From Trichoderma breve (taxonomy: Eukaryota; Ascomycota; Sordariomycetes; Hypocreales; Hypocreaceae): DNA of 64,000 nt. The notes beneath the pieces were generated by a model. The model was not told where the DNA came from and did no database searches. It saw only the letters and a list, made by a program, of their open reading frames with translations. Of this stretch, positions 21,817-33,337 are shown in pieces (within the stretch, counting starts at the first letter, position 1; every line of letters starts with the position of its first letter). The DNA is taken from the NCBI RefSeq assembly GCF_028502605.1, contig NC_079232.1, forward strand, positions 3,844,001 to 3,908,000, written 5' to 3'. A program made the position numbers and the translations under genes.

Positions 21817-24327
21817 TGTGTCGGAATCTGAAGAAGAGGATTGAGAATTGGGAGAAGAAAAAAGGGAGGGTGAGATTTGGAGATTGGAGAAAGGGCGGCC
21901 GAAATCACACACAAAGTGACGTTTTTCTAAGCCAAAGGAGGGGCACGGAAGCTGTGGAAAGGTGAAGCTGACAAGCAGCGATGGAGCTTAAACCGAGCTC
22001 GAGATGTCGATATTTTTCAACCGCGTTCTGCAAAATGCACAATCCACAATGTGTAGAAATTAAAATGAAGCCGATAATGGAGAAGATGAAAAGGGCGGGG
22101 GGAGCAGCCAGCTGTCGACTTTATCTTGAATTGATGAAGCCCAAATCGCAGCTCCCAAGTCCGATTCTTGCCCGGTGGCATGTCTCCGATGATCGGAGTG
22201 CGGCGCATTTGCCCCAGCTTTTGCCCCAGCTAACCAGAAGAACGGCACTTTTTTCTGCCTTTGGAAGCCGAACTGCCAGCCAGATGAAGCGGGCGATTGC
22301 TAAATGGATTGAGCTGGTTGGCTGCAAGGGATTACATAACGTGAGACTTGCATGCATTTCGACATGGGGCCGATCATGTTTGGTGTCCGCAGCTCGTGTC
22401 TGTGAAAGTGCGTGATTGCTTGCCCTGAATCCTGAATCCGTGTCATGCTGTTGTCTGATTTGGGGTTCCGTGGATCCATTCCATTACTACAAAATGGAGC
22501 ACGGTTTACGGGTTTCGTTGCCCAAAGCGGATCCGCCTTGAATGAACGAGGTTAGTATTTGTGAAGCTATCAGGGTTTTTTGTTCATTACAGCCACCCTG
22601 TGGAGGTGGCTTGCTGTTGTGTTTCTTGGCTGATGATGTTATACAGAGGATGCATCTGCCGAGATAAACGAGCTATACACAAGGTTCCATTTATTGTGTA
22701 TTGGAAGCTACGTGACGGCACAACTTTGCAGTGCAAGAGCAATAACGTTAATTTGACACTGAAAAGTCCCTGGCTATTGGGAAATGGCATCCCAGAGACA
22801 TTTCCCATCACGAGATTTGGCCATGGCTTGACAAGCGCTTAGGCCGCCTGCCTCGAGTATCAGGTTCAGCTTGTTATGCGCCCAAACAATAGAGTTCAGC
22901 AACATGTTAGGTCACTTGCACAGCTGTTGCCTTTATATCAACATAAATCTAAATGGGTTGTTGACAAATAAAATGCGTTGACTGTCCTACCGAGGCATCA
23001 AACAACACCGCGTCTGCAAAATCCACAACCTTCGACCCAACATATGAACACACTACCTCTGTCTTCACAGCCAGCAAGGATTTCCTAGCTGCAGCTACTC
23101 GTTCCCAGATGACTCGAACACTAACAACAAACAAGAAATGCCGACAAAATCACTTCAATCGCGCCCCTGCTGGTCGGTAACTTACGTCACCACGCTCCGC
23201 GAGCAGGGGAATAAGTCGAAATATCGCCCAGTCCCAATCTTTGAGGCTCAGAGGATATTCAGAACCGTTGCGAAGATTGCTACAGGATCGAAAACAGCGC
23301 CATGTTATAACAGCCAAAAGAAACAGAGCTATCGGCAGCGTAAGAGACATTCCAAACGGAATAGCCAGCAGTCACAACAGAAGCACCCAATGGTCATGTT
23401 GGGGTATGTGACGATACGGATCTGGCCGTAGCGATGGCAATGATTACGACGGCTTGCGAGGGTCCTAAGCAGCCGGGGTTTCGAGCCGAGACGGTGTTTG
23501 CACGGATGAGGGAGAAACATTCACCGCGGGTTGGGCCACCCATGTGTGGCGGGAGAGCTTTTCATTCGCCAATGAAGCGTAAAAGTGATGATCTTTTCGC
23601 TGATGAAAGTCTTTGAACGATCATTTGGAGTCATCCCTGAAGAGTGTTCGACGAATATCAGCATGCGATCTGTCAGATGATGGAATAGTGGGCGTCAGGG
23701 GGGAGCCTTGAAGACGATGATGGCGACGGGCTTTACTTTGAATGGGTGTCATAACCCGGAGGATGAGCAATGTAACATGCTACTACTGCAAATCATAGAC
23801 CACATTAATAAAGAGGTGCTTTTGACTGGTTCGATGATCCGCTGTGATGTGTGGAAATGTTCTATACTCCATATAAGTGCTTAGAGGATGCCATATTTAG
23901 CATCTCTGGTATGCCCACCACTGCCTCGCTTGGACAACAATACATCTCATTACATATTGATTGGTTCGCTTAAAAACGCTCTCCTTGTCTTTTCACATGT
24001 TGTTTCTCCATGGGCATTTCATTCAACGGCGCCTTTGCTGTCGTTGCTGTAGCGCGTAGGCCGACATCGGCCATCACCTCGTCTCGTCGAGGTCCGATGG
24101 ATGAGCAGTTGGATTGGTATTGTTGATTTCAAGGTTTTCGTCTATCCCATCTTAAAAACTTATGATGCACTGTAGACTTGTTTCAATGGTTTTATGTATT
24201 TTGTTGGTAGATTGGCGAATATGTGGGGAGATGATGGAAGTTAGCTATTAATGGGGACTATTCACCGTTCGAGTGAACTCTTTTACATTACACTGCCTAA
24301 TGTTAGATCTCTATATATCTAGTATAT
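21817..24327. other. Gene-poor intergenic region
   Basis: No gene can be supported over 2.5 kb. The first few hundred bases are the leu1 promoter. On the minus strand near 23350-23190 there is an open frame starting with a membrane-like segment (LPIALFLLAVITW) and ending near a good GTAAGT donor, but no downstream exon keeps frame. No transposon ends or long repeats are visible. Confidence 0.5.
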
Positions 24328-25648
24328 CTAGTATATCTGATTAAAGAGATAGAGATATTCTGATTCACTCGATGCCCGCTTGGAAAGCCTAAATCTCCTT
24401 AGCTGTTCCAACTGAGTCGTCAGAACCGCATACACAAGCTCCTCTGGATCACCTTCCTGCGCACTCCTAATCATTTTCACATACTCTTCACGATCCAGGT
24501 CCCTTATCACCACTGGAGCGTAACCGTGACGAACCATATAATCCTGCATCAGCAGCCTGGACATTCGGCTGTTGCCATCGAAGAACGGATGGATATGCAA
24601 GAAATATACAGTTACATGGCAAGCTACAATAAGCGGATGAAGACGCTCCTCCCGAGTAACTCTATCCCGCCAATGTATAAAACGCCGCATGCATGCCGGG
24701 ACCTCGAGATGATAGGGAAAGATGGTAAGAGGACTACTCTTTACCTGTATTGGTGCTTGTCGATAATCTCCAAGGGCGACTTTTCTTCCCCACCCTGATT
24801 TGTAGAGCTTCTCACCATTGGTGTCTCTGAGGAGAAGAGCAGAAAGACACCGGATTTCGTCCTCGGAAAGCCCTGACTTGGTACTGCGTAACGCGGTGTC
24901 TGTAACCCAGCGAGAAGCTACAATTTGGTTGCGTAATTCTGCTGCCTGACTAGCATCCTCGTTAGGTAACAGAGAGTGAGCGTCTGGGAGTGCTATTTGA
25001 GAGAGGCTGGTAGCTGGTAGAGCAAGATCAGGCACAGCGTTTTTTAGGCGTTCATCCATCAAATAACTGTGTTTGAGTAGAAGCCTGTTGTTTTCGATGA
25101 CAACAGACTGGTGGGCATATTCTGGGACGAGGCTGTGAAACATTCTGCTTCTGGGTGTCCCCAGAGAGACTCTTTGGTTGTCAATCTCTTTTAGCAGAGG
25201 CATGTGCAACTATTTCAATGTCAGCATCATTATTGCCAATAGATCTACTAGATATAATAGTTATACTAGATAGAGCAAAAACACTAGACATAGTAAATAT
25301 GGTAGATCCAGTAGATTCACTAGATATAGTAGATATAGTAAATATACTAGATCAAGTAGATATACTAGATAGAGCAGAGCTACTAGATGTAATAGAGATA
25401 TTTTCTACACTTACCCTTTGTAGGTATCCATAACGTTCGCTATCTCCCGGCTGGAAATAGTCCTCCCAGACCCTACCCGATTCTGCCAGAGCGTTATATT
25501 CGGGCGAATCTTTGACCAACTTTGAGAATGGGGCGTATATTTCCCGTAAAATTTCGTTTCGCTGTCCATTACATGAACTTAGGTAGGCAGACTGTCGGAG
25601 ACCAGATTTGACGGGCTTCAGCGACTTGAAGACGCTGGTGCGAAACAT
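24328..25648 (-). CDS. Fic-domain protein (putative AMPylase) with N-terminal inhibitory motif
   Basis: Exons 25648-25415 and 25209-24328, joined across a 205-nt intron (GTAAGT ... AATAG), give 371 residues. The Fic catalytic motif HPFFDGNSR lies at about 285-293, including the catalytic His, the metal-binding Asp and the Arg that contacts ATP. An SVVIEN segment at about 113-118 fits the inhibitory (S/T)xxxE(G/N) helix, placed N-terminal as in class II Fic proteins such as FICD. Fic enzymes usually transfer AMP to a hydroxyl side chain of a target protein. The target is unknown, and no signal peptide or membrane segment is seen. The start at 25648 is preceded by a TATA-like box at 25777-25785. 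The gene stands alone in an AT-rich, gene-poor stretch, which suggests accessory status. Confidence 0.85.
25210..25414 (-). repeat. TAGATA-type repeat array inside the Fic intron
   Basis: Most of the 205-nt intron, clearest at about 25236-25392, consists of irregular copies of a 6-9 bp unit (TAGATA, TAGTAGATA, CTAGATAGA). Two overlapping short copies also lie beyond the gene's 3' end at about 24305-24340 (TATATCTAGTATATCTAG). Confidence 0.75.
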
Positions 25649-25776
25649 GACTTGTTGGTCTCGGTCTAGGTAATGGTGTCGTTGAAGATGTTGGTGAAGA
25701 AGAATACTATGCTTGTGATTCTGTAACTGACGGAACAAGAAAAGAAAATCTACGACGGGAAAAAAAAAAGCTACGC

Positions 25777-25785
25777 TTTTATATA
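25777..25785 (-). promoter_or_regulatory. TATA box of the Fic gene
   Basis: TATATAAAA on the minus strand, about 130 bp upstream of the ATG. Confidence 0.5.
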
Positions 25786-26536
25786 GTTGCCAGGACAAAG
25801 TCAAATTATCTTAACAGGAGATTCAGTACAAAAGATCCCGCACAATTTGACTCTAAAACTTAAGTACCTCTCCTGATACCTAGAGCCAAAGCTATATTGC
25901 CTTGTACTATAAGTATTCACTAAATTCAGGTATAAGCCAGTAGATGACACGTCTCTCTTTGCAATGACTTTCCACACCTTCAACCTTGTGCTCATCTGGC
26001 GCCTCCCAGATTGCGCCAACTACGTTGCAAACCCCCCTATTTGGATGAACCTCCAGGGTATCTCATGTAAATCTCCTCGGTACAGTATTAATGGCTATTA
26101 AGTTTGGTATTAGAACAAGTAGATTAATTGCTCTATCCATGTTGTACCTAACTCATCATATTGATATAAGAAGCATGTCTAAAGATATAAGAAGATATAG
26201 ATCCACTCCTGTGTAGTAGGTATATACGAGACAAAACTGACCGTCGACCATAATCCAAAGTCCTCTCTACATCAGAAAATCACCACAAAAGAGCATCTAC
26301 ACCTCGCCACCCGATCACATTACAAGCAATCACATTTAAAAACAGCCAAACACTGCACAAATCATAAACCATAATAGTAATTATACTCAATACACCGCCA
26401 TGGCTAAGAAAATGCCCTCGCTGCTTCTCCGGCCGAAACTATCCCGAACCACCACCCTAGACGAATGCAAGCAATCTGGACAGCCTCCATCTGCCTTTGA
26501 ACCACGATATCGTCCCCCACAAGCCCATCTCTAAAT
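25786..26536. other. Intergenic, AT-rich
   Basis: No gene is seen. It contains the upstream region of the Fic gene and the 3' region of the next gene on the same strand. Confidence 0.5.
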
Positions 26537-29500
26537 TCAGATCGCAGAGTCATCATCCACGAACTCCAGCAGCCAGGTCATGAACATGACAAACCTCGCC
26601 CCCTGAACAACCACCACATACACCAGAGTCGCAGCCGGTACCGTGAGTGCTATCAACAGAATGGCCTCCCACCAAGGCATTGGTCCGTCATGCGCGACTC
26701 CCATCGTTCGTGGATCAAGTATTGGCCATATAGTCGCCCAGTATAGCCGGATCCAATCCCTCAGGTACCGCAGAAATTGCTGCAACGGAGTAGGACCTTC
26801 CCTATCCTCAACCTCTAAGTTATCATCATCTTGTTCTCCTGGATCTGCGTTCAGAACCTTGGCTTCATCAGTGTTGGCCTCCTTTAGCAAAAGACTTTCG
26901 GTGTCGTCTTCGTCTTGGTGCTCTTGGTAAACTCGATGCTTCTCCGGGAGGTTGTGTATCTGCATTTGGTGATCTACTAGATTTGCCTCCTTCTCCGATA
27001 CCAACTGTTGCATTTCTTGGATCGCAGTCTGCGGCATCTGGCCCTGTGTAAATGTTGATTTGCGCAACGAGTCGTCTTCCGGAACTGGCATCGTAGCCTT
27101 CGCTGTACGTCTGTCTCCCCAGTGGCCCTCTGCTAGCTGCATCTTGTAAGCCTCTTGCTCCAGAGATGTAGTGCCTGCTTGTGGTTCGCCTCCCATTTCG
27201 GCCTCTGCTGATGAGGTTGGATTCTGCTTGGAGCTCATGGATGGGGCTGAATGAAACCCGCCCAAGCTGTTCTCGAACGAGGTCACTGCCAGCGCACTGT
27301 AAATCGATTCGTCTCGTTGAGTTGGGCTCAGTGGAAGGAGAAAGTCCGGGTTCATCGACCCGTCCGGGAGAAAGGCAGAGTGAAACGCTTGGTGGTTGTA
27401 GCCAGTAATGGTGATGGTGGGTATGCTGGCAGATTCCACGATCTCGGGGGCCTGGTACCTGATTTCGCGCAAGATGTTGCTCGTCTGCTCGTGCTCCGTC
27501 ACGGGTTGGTTGTGAGAGTGACGAGGTTGTTCCTGCCGCTGCTTGTCCACCTTTGCTACCCCCTCTTTCAATTCTAGCATGTCCCGTTCTATTGCCATCT
27601 TGGTGAGCCGTCGATGGCGGTGGCGGGAGCCTGCAGGACGCCTCATCGCGAGTGACTGTTGCTGCCGCGGGCCGGCTGATGCTTGTGCTTTCATGCGGGA
27701 GAACCTCAGATGGTCGTCCCATCGCTTTCTCATGTCCCTTGAGCGAATACGACTCTCTGTAGATCGTGGCATAGGCATTGCCTGCAACGGGCTTCCTTCG
27801 CGACGGGTCAAACGAGGTGGCTCTCTGAACATGTTCGGGTGCAAATCTAGGCTGGATGGTGGCAGGCTCATCATTCCTGGGAGACTGAACCGGCGCTCGA
27901 ATCCCCGGCCAAAAGCTGGGATCGACTGGGTAGGTTGACCTGCCGAAAGGGCTGTCTTGCTCGCCTCGGCGCACGATTTCTTGACGTCCCTTTCGGCTTC
28001 CATGTCTAAAAAAGACTTGCTTTCGGATGGGGTTGTTGGGCTGGAACTCGTTTGGGAGCCAGAGTCGTCAAGGGCTGATCCGCTCTCAAGAAATTCCTAA
28101 GGTACGAGAGACGGATTCGCAAGGCTTTGCCGACGAGGAGTTCGAACGACTGTAGAGTGGGATGAAGAGCGGCTTGGAGGAGTTACCGGTGGCGATGAAG
28201 CAGCGACGTAATTGTCAGATGCATCAACTGCAGAGAAATTGGCATGAGAGGGATCGATATTCAGCAGCTGTTCGCCAGTAGAAACTGCTGTTGGTTGTTG
28301 GATCGTCTGGGGGAGATGTTGAACGTGAGAAGGTCTCCCTATAAGTTTGCAGTGTCAGCAGGTGTTTTGTATGTGTGAATGTAGCTGGAAATGATGTGGA
28401 GTGAAGTGAAGTGAAGTGGAAATGAAGTGAAGTGAAAGTGAAGAAAAAGTGAAAACCTACGAGAACTCAGAGACACGCTTTTTAAAGACTGAGCAATGGG
28501 GCTCAAATCTGGCTCTTGCAACGAAGACTGTCCCCGTCTCATCCATCTGACGGCTTTGTTCAGCTCTCTCACTTTCTTCTTCCCCCTCAGTGACCTGGCA
28601 ACCTTATGATCCTCGTCCTCAATACCTGTATTGTCTCTACTGGGCGAGTCTCTTGACGTGTGATTCTTCAAGACATTCCGGAATGTCCTCAAGATGCGCC
28701 GTGGCGTCTCGTGATGATCTGCTGAGCTTTCAGCACTGCTAACAGTAGGACTCACAATGTCCAGCTCTCCAGTATGAGGATTGACGCCTTGCACGCCGAG
28801 ATAATCGCCACTCTCTCTCAAGCTCCGTCGTTCGCGTTGTCGAGCCTTGCTTCTCGCTCGTTGAAGGAAATCTTGTCTGAGAGGCTGTTTCCTTTCTGCT
28901 GCACTCCCTGTTTGTATACCCAAACTGCTCCTCCTGGCGTCGTTACTTTGGTCATAGTTGCTCTGCAAAACCCCTCCTACCTTTGTCACAGAGATCTGTT
29001 CTTCAGAGCCATTATGAGGACTCCAACTCCAACTTCTCTCTGGCAGAACATCTTTCGGTAGCGATGTGGCCTCCGGGTTAGTAGGCACAACACTTAATGG
29101 CTGTTCAGGCAAACCATGCGATTCATCTCTCGAGACATCCCTCGGCACGTTCCAGCGAGTGATATGGCTTGAGTCCGCCGAAACATCCCCAACGCTATAC
29201 TGGCTATCCGTCATGCGCCGTCGAGGCCGTGATGTCTTGCCTTGCTTGTCCATCTGCTCCCAGTATCCCTGTTCTCTGCTGGTGCCGCCGCGTTCAGGAC
29301 GCTGGCTGGGAAACATGTTCTTCACCCACCCTCCCAAAGAGACAGATCGTCGACGCTCCGTCTGTGCCTCTGTGGAGGTATGCGGCTGTGCCCCTATGAT
29401 GGTATGCTGCTGCTGTTCCTCAGGAGCAGGAGGGTGAGGAGCTTGAGCCCCGGACGGAGCATGCCCAAGGGCCGCATCCGAAACCTTAGGAGGCAGGAAA

Positions 29501-29691
29501 TACGCCATCCTGACGAGCCGCAGAGTGAGCGTAGCGAGAAGCGTAATCGATATCAGAGGAGCCACCGGTCTCCGGATCCATGTGTCGACAATATATCGAT
29601 ATATCCGCGGGATCGCCCCGAGGGCATCATCGCTGCTCGACCAGGGTCGAAGAAAGCTGAAGGCGGTAAAGATGTATTGCGTGAGTGTCAT
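26537..29691 (-). CDS. Large membrane protein of unknown function, interrupted by one in-frame TAG
   Basis: Exon 1 is 29691-28461; a 122-nt intron (GTAGGT donor, GCTGAC branch, TATAG acceptor) leads to exon 2, 28338-26537. In exon 2 the frame meets TAG at 28099-28097 and then stays open for 520 codons to the stop. Uninterrupted length would be about 1010 residues; termination at the TAG would leave 490. There is an N-terminal membrane segment (PLISITLLATLTLRLV, about 55-70) and a C-terminal one (AILLIALTVPAATLVYVVVV). Both flank long disordered Ser/Arg/Gln-rich sequence with a possible coiled coil (MQQLVSEKEANLVDHQ). I recognise no domain. No splice consensus would remove the TAG cleanly: the nearby GTAACT/CTTAG pair has no branch site and would delete coding-like sequence. 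Confidence 0.65.
28097..28099 (-). other. In-frame TAG in the large membrane protein gene
   Basis: Codon order CCT-TAG-GAA. The flanking CTCTC and GAGAG (minus strand) could pair, with a small CC/GG stem presenting the TAG adenine in a loop. Confidence 0.8.
28339..28460 (-). repeat. GAAGTG microsatellite-like array in intron
   Basis: On the plus strand, positions 28398-28437 are runs of GAAGT/GAAGTG. They lie within the 122-nt intron of the membrane protein gene. Confidence 0.6.
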
Positions 29692-30212
29692 TGTGCAAAG
29701 TTGAAAAAAGTCATAATCTTGGGGCATCGAATTATATTCCGAGGGTCTACGCATTTGTCCTGGCAACAAGGTGATGCTGCGAGATGGCCATTCGTGCTTG
29801 CATATTGCAGTAAATTCACGTCTCAGGTAGGAACAGGTGACTATTTGGAACCATATCATAAACTCAATCTTTCATGGAGCCTGAAGTTGATTAACCGAGC
29901 CGACGCCTAGCAAATTCATTATGCCTCCCAAGAAAAAAGCAAGCGATACCTCATACAACATTAAGATGTTCCTCCTCTGCCCAAAACCAAGCCGTATATG
30001 AAGAGTATACGAGTCCCCAGAAGCCTCCACCAAACCCCAAAGCCACATAAAGCAATAAACCCAACGCCAAAGTCATGCTGTGCTATGCTGAATCCAAGCA
30101 CGGAGAATATTACCATTTAGTTTCAAATAATACATTCCACCGCATAAATGTTGCAGTCCGCCATCCTAACGGCCGCTATGAGCGTAATCAAGTTTTGGCA
30201 GCAGGAAGAGGG

Positions 30213-31657
30213 CTACCACCTAGATGGCCTGTCTTGCTGTGCTGCCCTATTTCTTGTTGCCCCTTGGTAAGGATTTGATACGCCTCTGCTGAGGGCGCTC
30301 GCCGACCGCTGTGAATCGGCGTGTTTGGTTGAAAATCTCTGCTGCTCAAGGGCCGCCATCTCTCGTGAATTTCGGGGCGAGGCAGGTTCGTTAAAGGTGT
30401 TAATGCCCATGGTTTTCTTAAGAGGCGACTTGTCATGATCGTAGATGCCCATATTGCCTCCATAATTGGTGGTGTTTGCGGATGTGGCCGAGAGTGGCAT
30501 AGGAGCCGTGGCCGCAGCTGAAGTTGGAGCGGTAGGCTTATCAGCCATCATATGTTGCCTAAACGTAGAAGTAGAGCGAGGTTGGATCATGTTGGTGGGG
30601 GTGCTTTCTGAGCGAATCGGGGCGTAAGTGCCGAACGTCTGCGGCTTCATGAAGTTGCTGCGACCGGTGGACATGGAATCGTCGTAATCGATAGAAGATG
30701 TAGCTCGCGTGGCGTAGGACTTCCTAATCAGTGTTGTCGGTGTGCCAACTTGGACAAATCCACGGCCCTTTGGAGAGTGCTCGGCCGCAACCTGGGTACC
30801 AACATCTCTGACAACGGGTTGGAGTCGAGGATGAACAAACTTGGTGTTGTACTCATTCATGACCTCCTTTTGGATGATGGCGTTATCCTTTGCCTGCTGC
30901 GCGAACCGCGAAGTGAGGAGAAGCATCTGTCCAGAGAGCACCACTTGCATGACGATGGTGTTGAACACAGTGACACTAGGCTGGGGATCCAGTGGCGCCA
31001 GAGGTAGAAAGAGGAGGTAGGCCAAAACGTGTCCCGGGCTGAACAAGCAAACCAGTCTTAAGGATATGGGTAGAGGATCCCAGACCGCGAGTTCCCACAC
31101 ATCTCGTCTCTTATCCGGATGTGCTCGCGACTCGGCAGAGCCTGCGGCGAGTCTGTCGGCAAAGTATTGAAGCGGTGAGGATGTCGTCGCGGGAGACGAC
31201 TGGACCTGGACTCGTCGCGCAGAGGGTGTCGACGGGGCTTGGTCGATGTTGGCCTCGAACAGTCGGTATTTTCGCGTTCGCGTGAAGGCGTAAGCCGCGT
31301 TAACGAAGGAAAAAAGCGCGAAGCCCCAGACAACGGGGTAAGTCTTGGTAGAGAGTGTTAGTTCATCCAGCGCGACACCATGCGATGGCTTCATCGAGGA
31401 CTTACCACCCAGGAAAGCAACGAAGGCTTGCCGTCGTCGCCAAAAATGTCGTCGTCCGACCACTCATACGACGACCCAAAATTTGCGCGCGCCAGCAGAA
31501 AGACAAAGTTCATGCCCAAGCCGAGCTGCGTGCCCGCCAGCTTCGAGTCCCAGTCCCTCGTCTCCATCTCTTCCGAGAGCCACAAGAGAAAGTCCATGGG
31601 ATTTAGCAGGGACGTGATGCGCTCCCAGAGCGGTCTCCGCCGCACGAGTCGAGGCAT
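30213..31657 (-). CDS. nur1: Nuclear rim protein 1
   Basis: Exons 31657-31406 and 31343-30213 (62-nt intron, GTAAGT donor, ACTAAC branch, AAG acceptor) give 460 residues. The N-terminus MPRLVRRRPLWERI ... NPMDFLLWLSEE, the core RKYRLFEANID ... TPSARRV and the block DVWELAVWDPLP ... LFSPGHVL are the conserved Nur1 signatures as I know them. Two pairs of hydrophobic segments fit an inner-nuclear-membrane protein. In yeast, Nur1 works with Heh1 (Src1) to tether rDNA and telomeric chromatin to the nuclear rim and support silencing. The C-terminal 200 residues are Ser/Thr/Pro-rich and probably disordered. It is divergent from vma7, with 682 bp between start codons. Confidence 0.88.
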
Positions 31658-32339
31658 CTTTGCGGGGTGTGATTTGAAGGTCTCGCACGATCAATTAACA
31701 AAAGGCGACACAAGCCTTGCTATCTGATCGCACCGTGAAAGAAAAGAAGAATGGCCACGGGTGGTGGTTGGAGAGGAAGAAACAAAGAGTTGTCGGACTG
31801 GCGGCGAATTTGTTTACTTTGGCGGTCCTAGGTTTTCCCACTGCGAAATTTCCGCCTGGAGCCTAGCGCCCTTGCTTGCTGGAAGAGCAAGTCCACCGCC
31901 CAGTGACATTTGATAGGTACATTGCTGTCAAGTACCCAGATCTTGCAAAGAATCAAACTATCAAAGATGATCAAACAACAGTTCAAGGAGTTGCACAGAT
32001 TGCGTATGAAGTAGATTAACAAGATGAAATTTGCTCTGGCATTACTTATTCAATTTCAAGTTTAGTATTTATCAATTTTACGGTGATACAAAGACAAAGA
32101 GCAGTATTTATCGAGCTAGAGACTGCCCAGTCAAACACAGCGGCATGCGCCCATCGGTGCTACTTGTGCCTCCGGCAATACCTCAAAGCAAAGTACACCT
32201 CTCTCAGCCGCTCCAACGCGGGGCCATTACAGCAACGGCCTGAAAGGCAACTAAACTTATAGCAGTCGCCAAAGCTTCATCAACCTCCAACACCTCTCCC
32301 ATCTACCACCCCTTAGAATCGCCATTGTCCGCCCTCGCA
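31658..32339. promoter_or_regulatory. Shared nur1/vma7 divergent promoter region
   Basis: The 682 bp between two divergent start codons must hold both promoters. No gene is seen. Confidence 0.55.
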
Positions 32340-32951
32340 ATGGCTTCTAACGCCGACTTCAAAGACCGGCAGTTCCTTGCCGTCATCGGCGACGAGGCAA
32401 GTTTCGCTCCCCGGGATAAACCGCACGCAGATGAGTCTCGCATCCTGCTAACGCAAACACATCAACGTATAGGACTCTGTAACGGGCCTCTTGCTCGCGG
32501 GCATCGGCGTGAGTTTCACCTGGAGGACAAAGAGACCCCTTCGCTTCCCGAGATTATAATGGCAGCGCTGCCATCGATATGGTCGGACCTCTTCTCACAC
32601 AGTCTATAGCACATCACTGCCGGCGCCGATGCGCAGAAAAACTTCCTTGTCGTCGACAGCAAGACAGAGACCGCAGCCATCGAATCTGCCTTTGAGAGCT
32701 TTACCGAGAGAAAAGACATTGGCATCGTCTTGATCAACCAGCATGTTAGTTTATCCTGGAGCAGGAATGGTCGTGATCGCCGTGGAACGAAAGCGTACTG
32801 ATAACGTTAGGTTGCCGACCGGATACGACACCGAGTCGATACCTACACCGCTGCCTTCCCCACGGTCCTCGAGATTCCAAGCAAAGATCATCCTTATGAT
32901 CCCGAGAAGGACAGTGTTCTGAGACGGGTGCGTCGTCTGTTTGGAGAGTAA
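32340..32951 (+). CDS. vma7: V-type ATPase subunit F
   Basis: Exons 32340-32396, 32473-32508, 32610-32744 and 32811-32951 give 122 residues, the normal size. [36 protein letters not shown] and [17 protein letters not shown] are the conserved blocks of Vma7. The subunit belongs to the central stalk (V1 sector) of the vacuolar proton pump and is needed for its assembly. The first intron (32397-32472) begins with GCAAGT instead of GT, a GC-AG intron; the conserved protein sequence across the junction fixes this. The second exon is only 36 nt. Confidence 0.96.
32397..32402 (+). other. GC-type 5' splice site in vma7
   Basis: GAG|GCAAGT; the acceptor is GTATAG at 32467-32472. The junction codes the conserved residues DED. 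Confidence 0.9.
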
Positions 32952-33337
32952 ATGTTTCATCTTGTACGCAGAGTCGTATTATTAGAAGAGATGGGGAACT
33001 GTGTGGAGCGTCAATGGAGGACCCCAATACCACATGACGAGTATATAATATCAATACAATCATCAAGAGCCGAGTGTATACTGGTTTATCAGGATTATTA
33101 CGCGTGCTTTCCTCTAGTAGGAGTAACAAGAGCGCCGCAATGATGTGCCTATGAACCGAATCGGAATATCACCCAAGGAGTACAGCAATCTCGCCCAGAA
33201 GAAGCCAACGCAGCCGTAGCAATGCCATTTAGGAAAATAAAAAACACCCAGCAGTCAAAAGAAAAAGAAAAACAGAACCCGAATCATCTCCACCGTTGCC
33301 AGTTGCCCGTAATCATTCTCGTAGCATAAAGTAGAAA

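Noticed and set aside
22949..23350. Two open segments on the minus strand that might be a small membrane protein gene
   Set aside because: The GTAAGT donor after the first segment and the TTAG acceptor do not keep frame with the second; joining gives a stop within 12 codons.
21817..26536. Transposon or RIP-degraded repeat in the gene-poor stretch
   Set aside because: No terminal repeats, target-site duplications or transposase remnants were found by eye.
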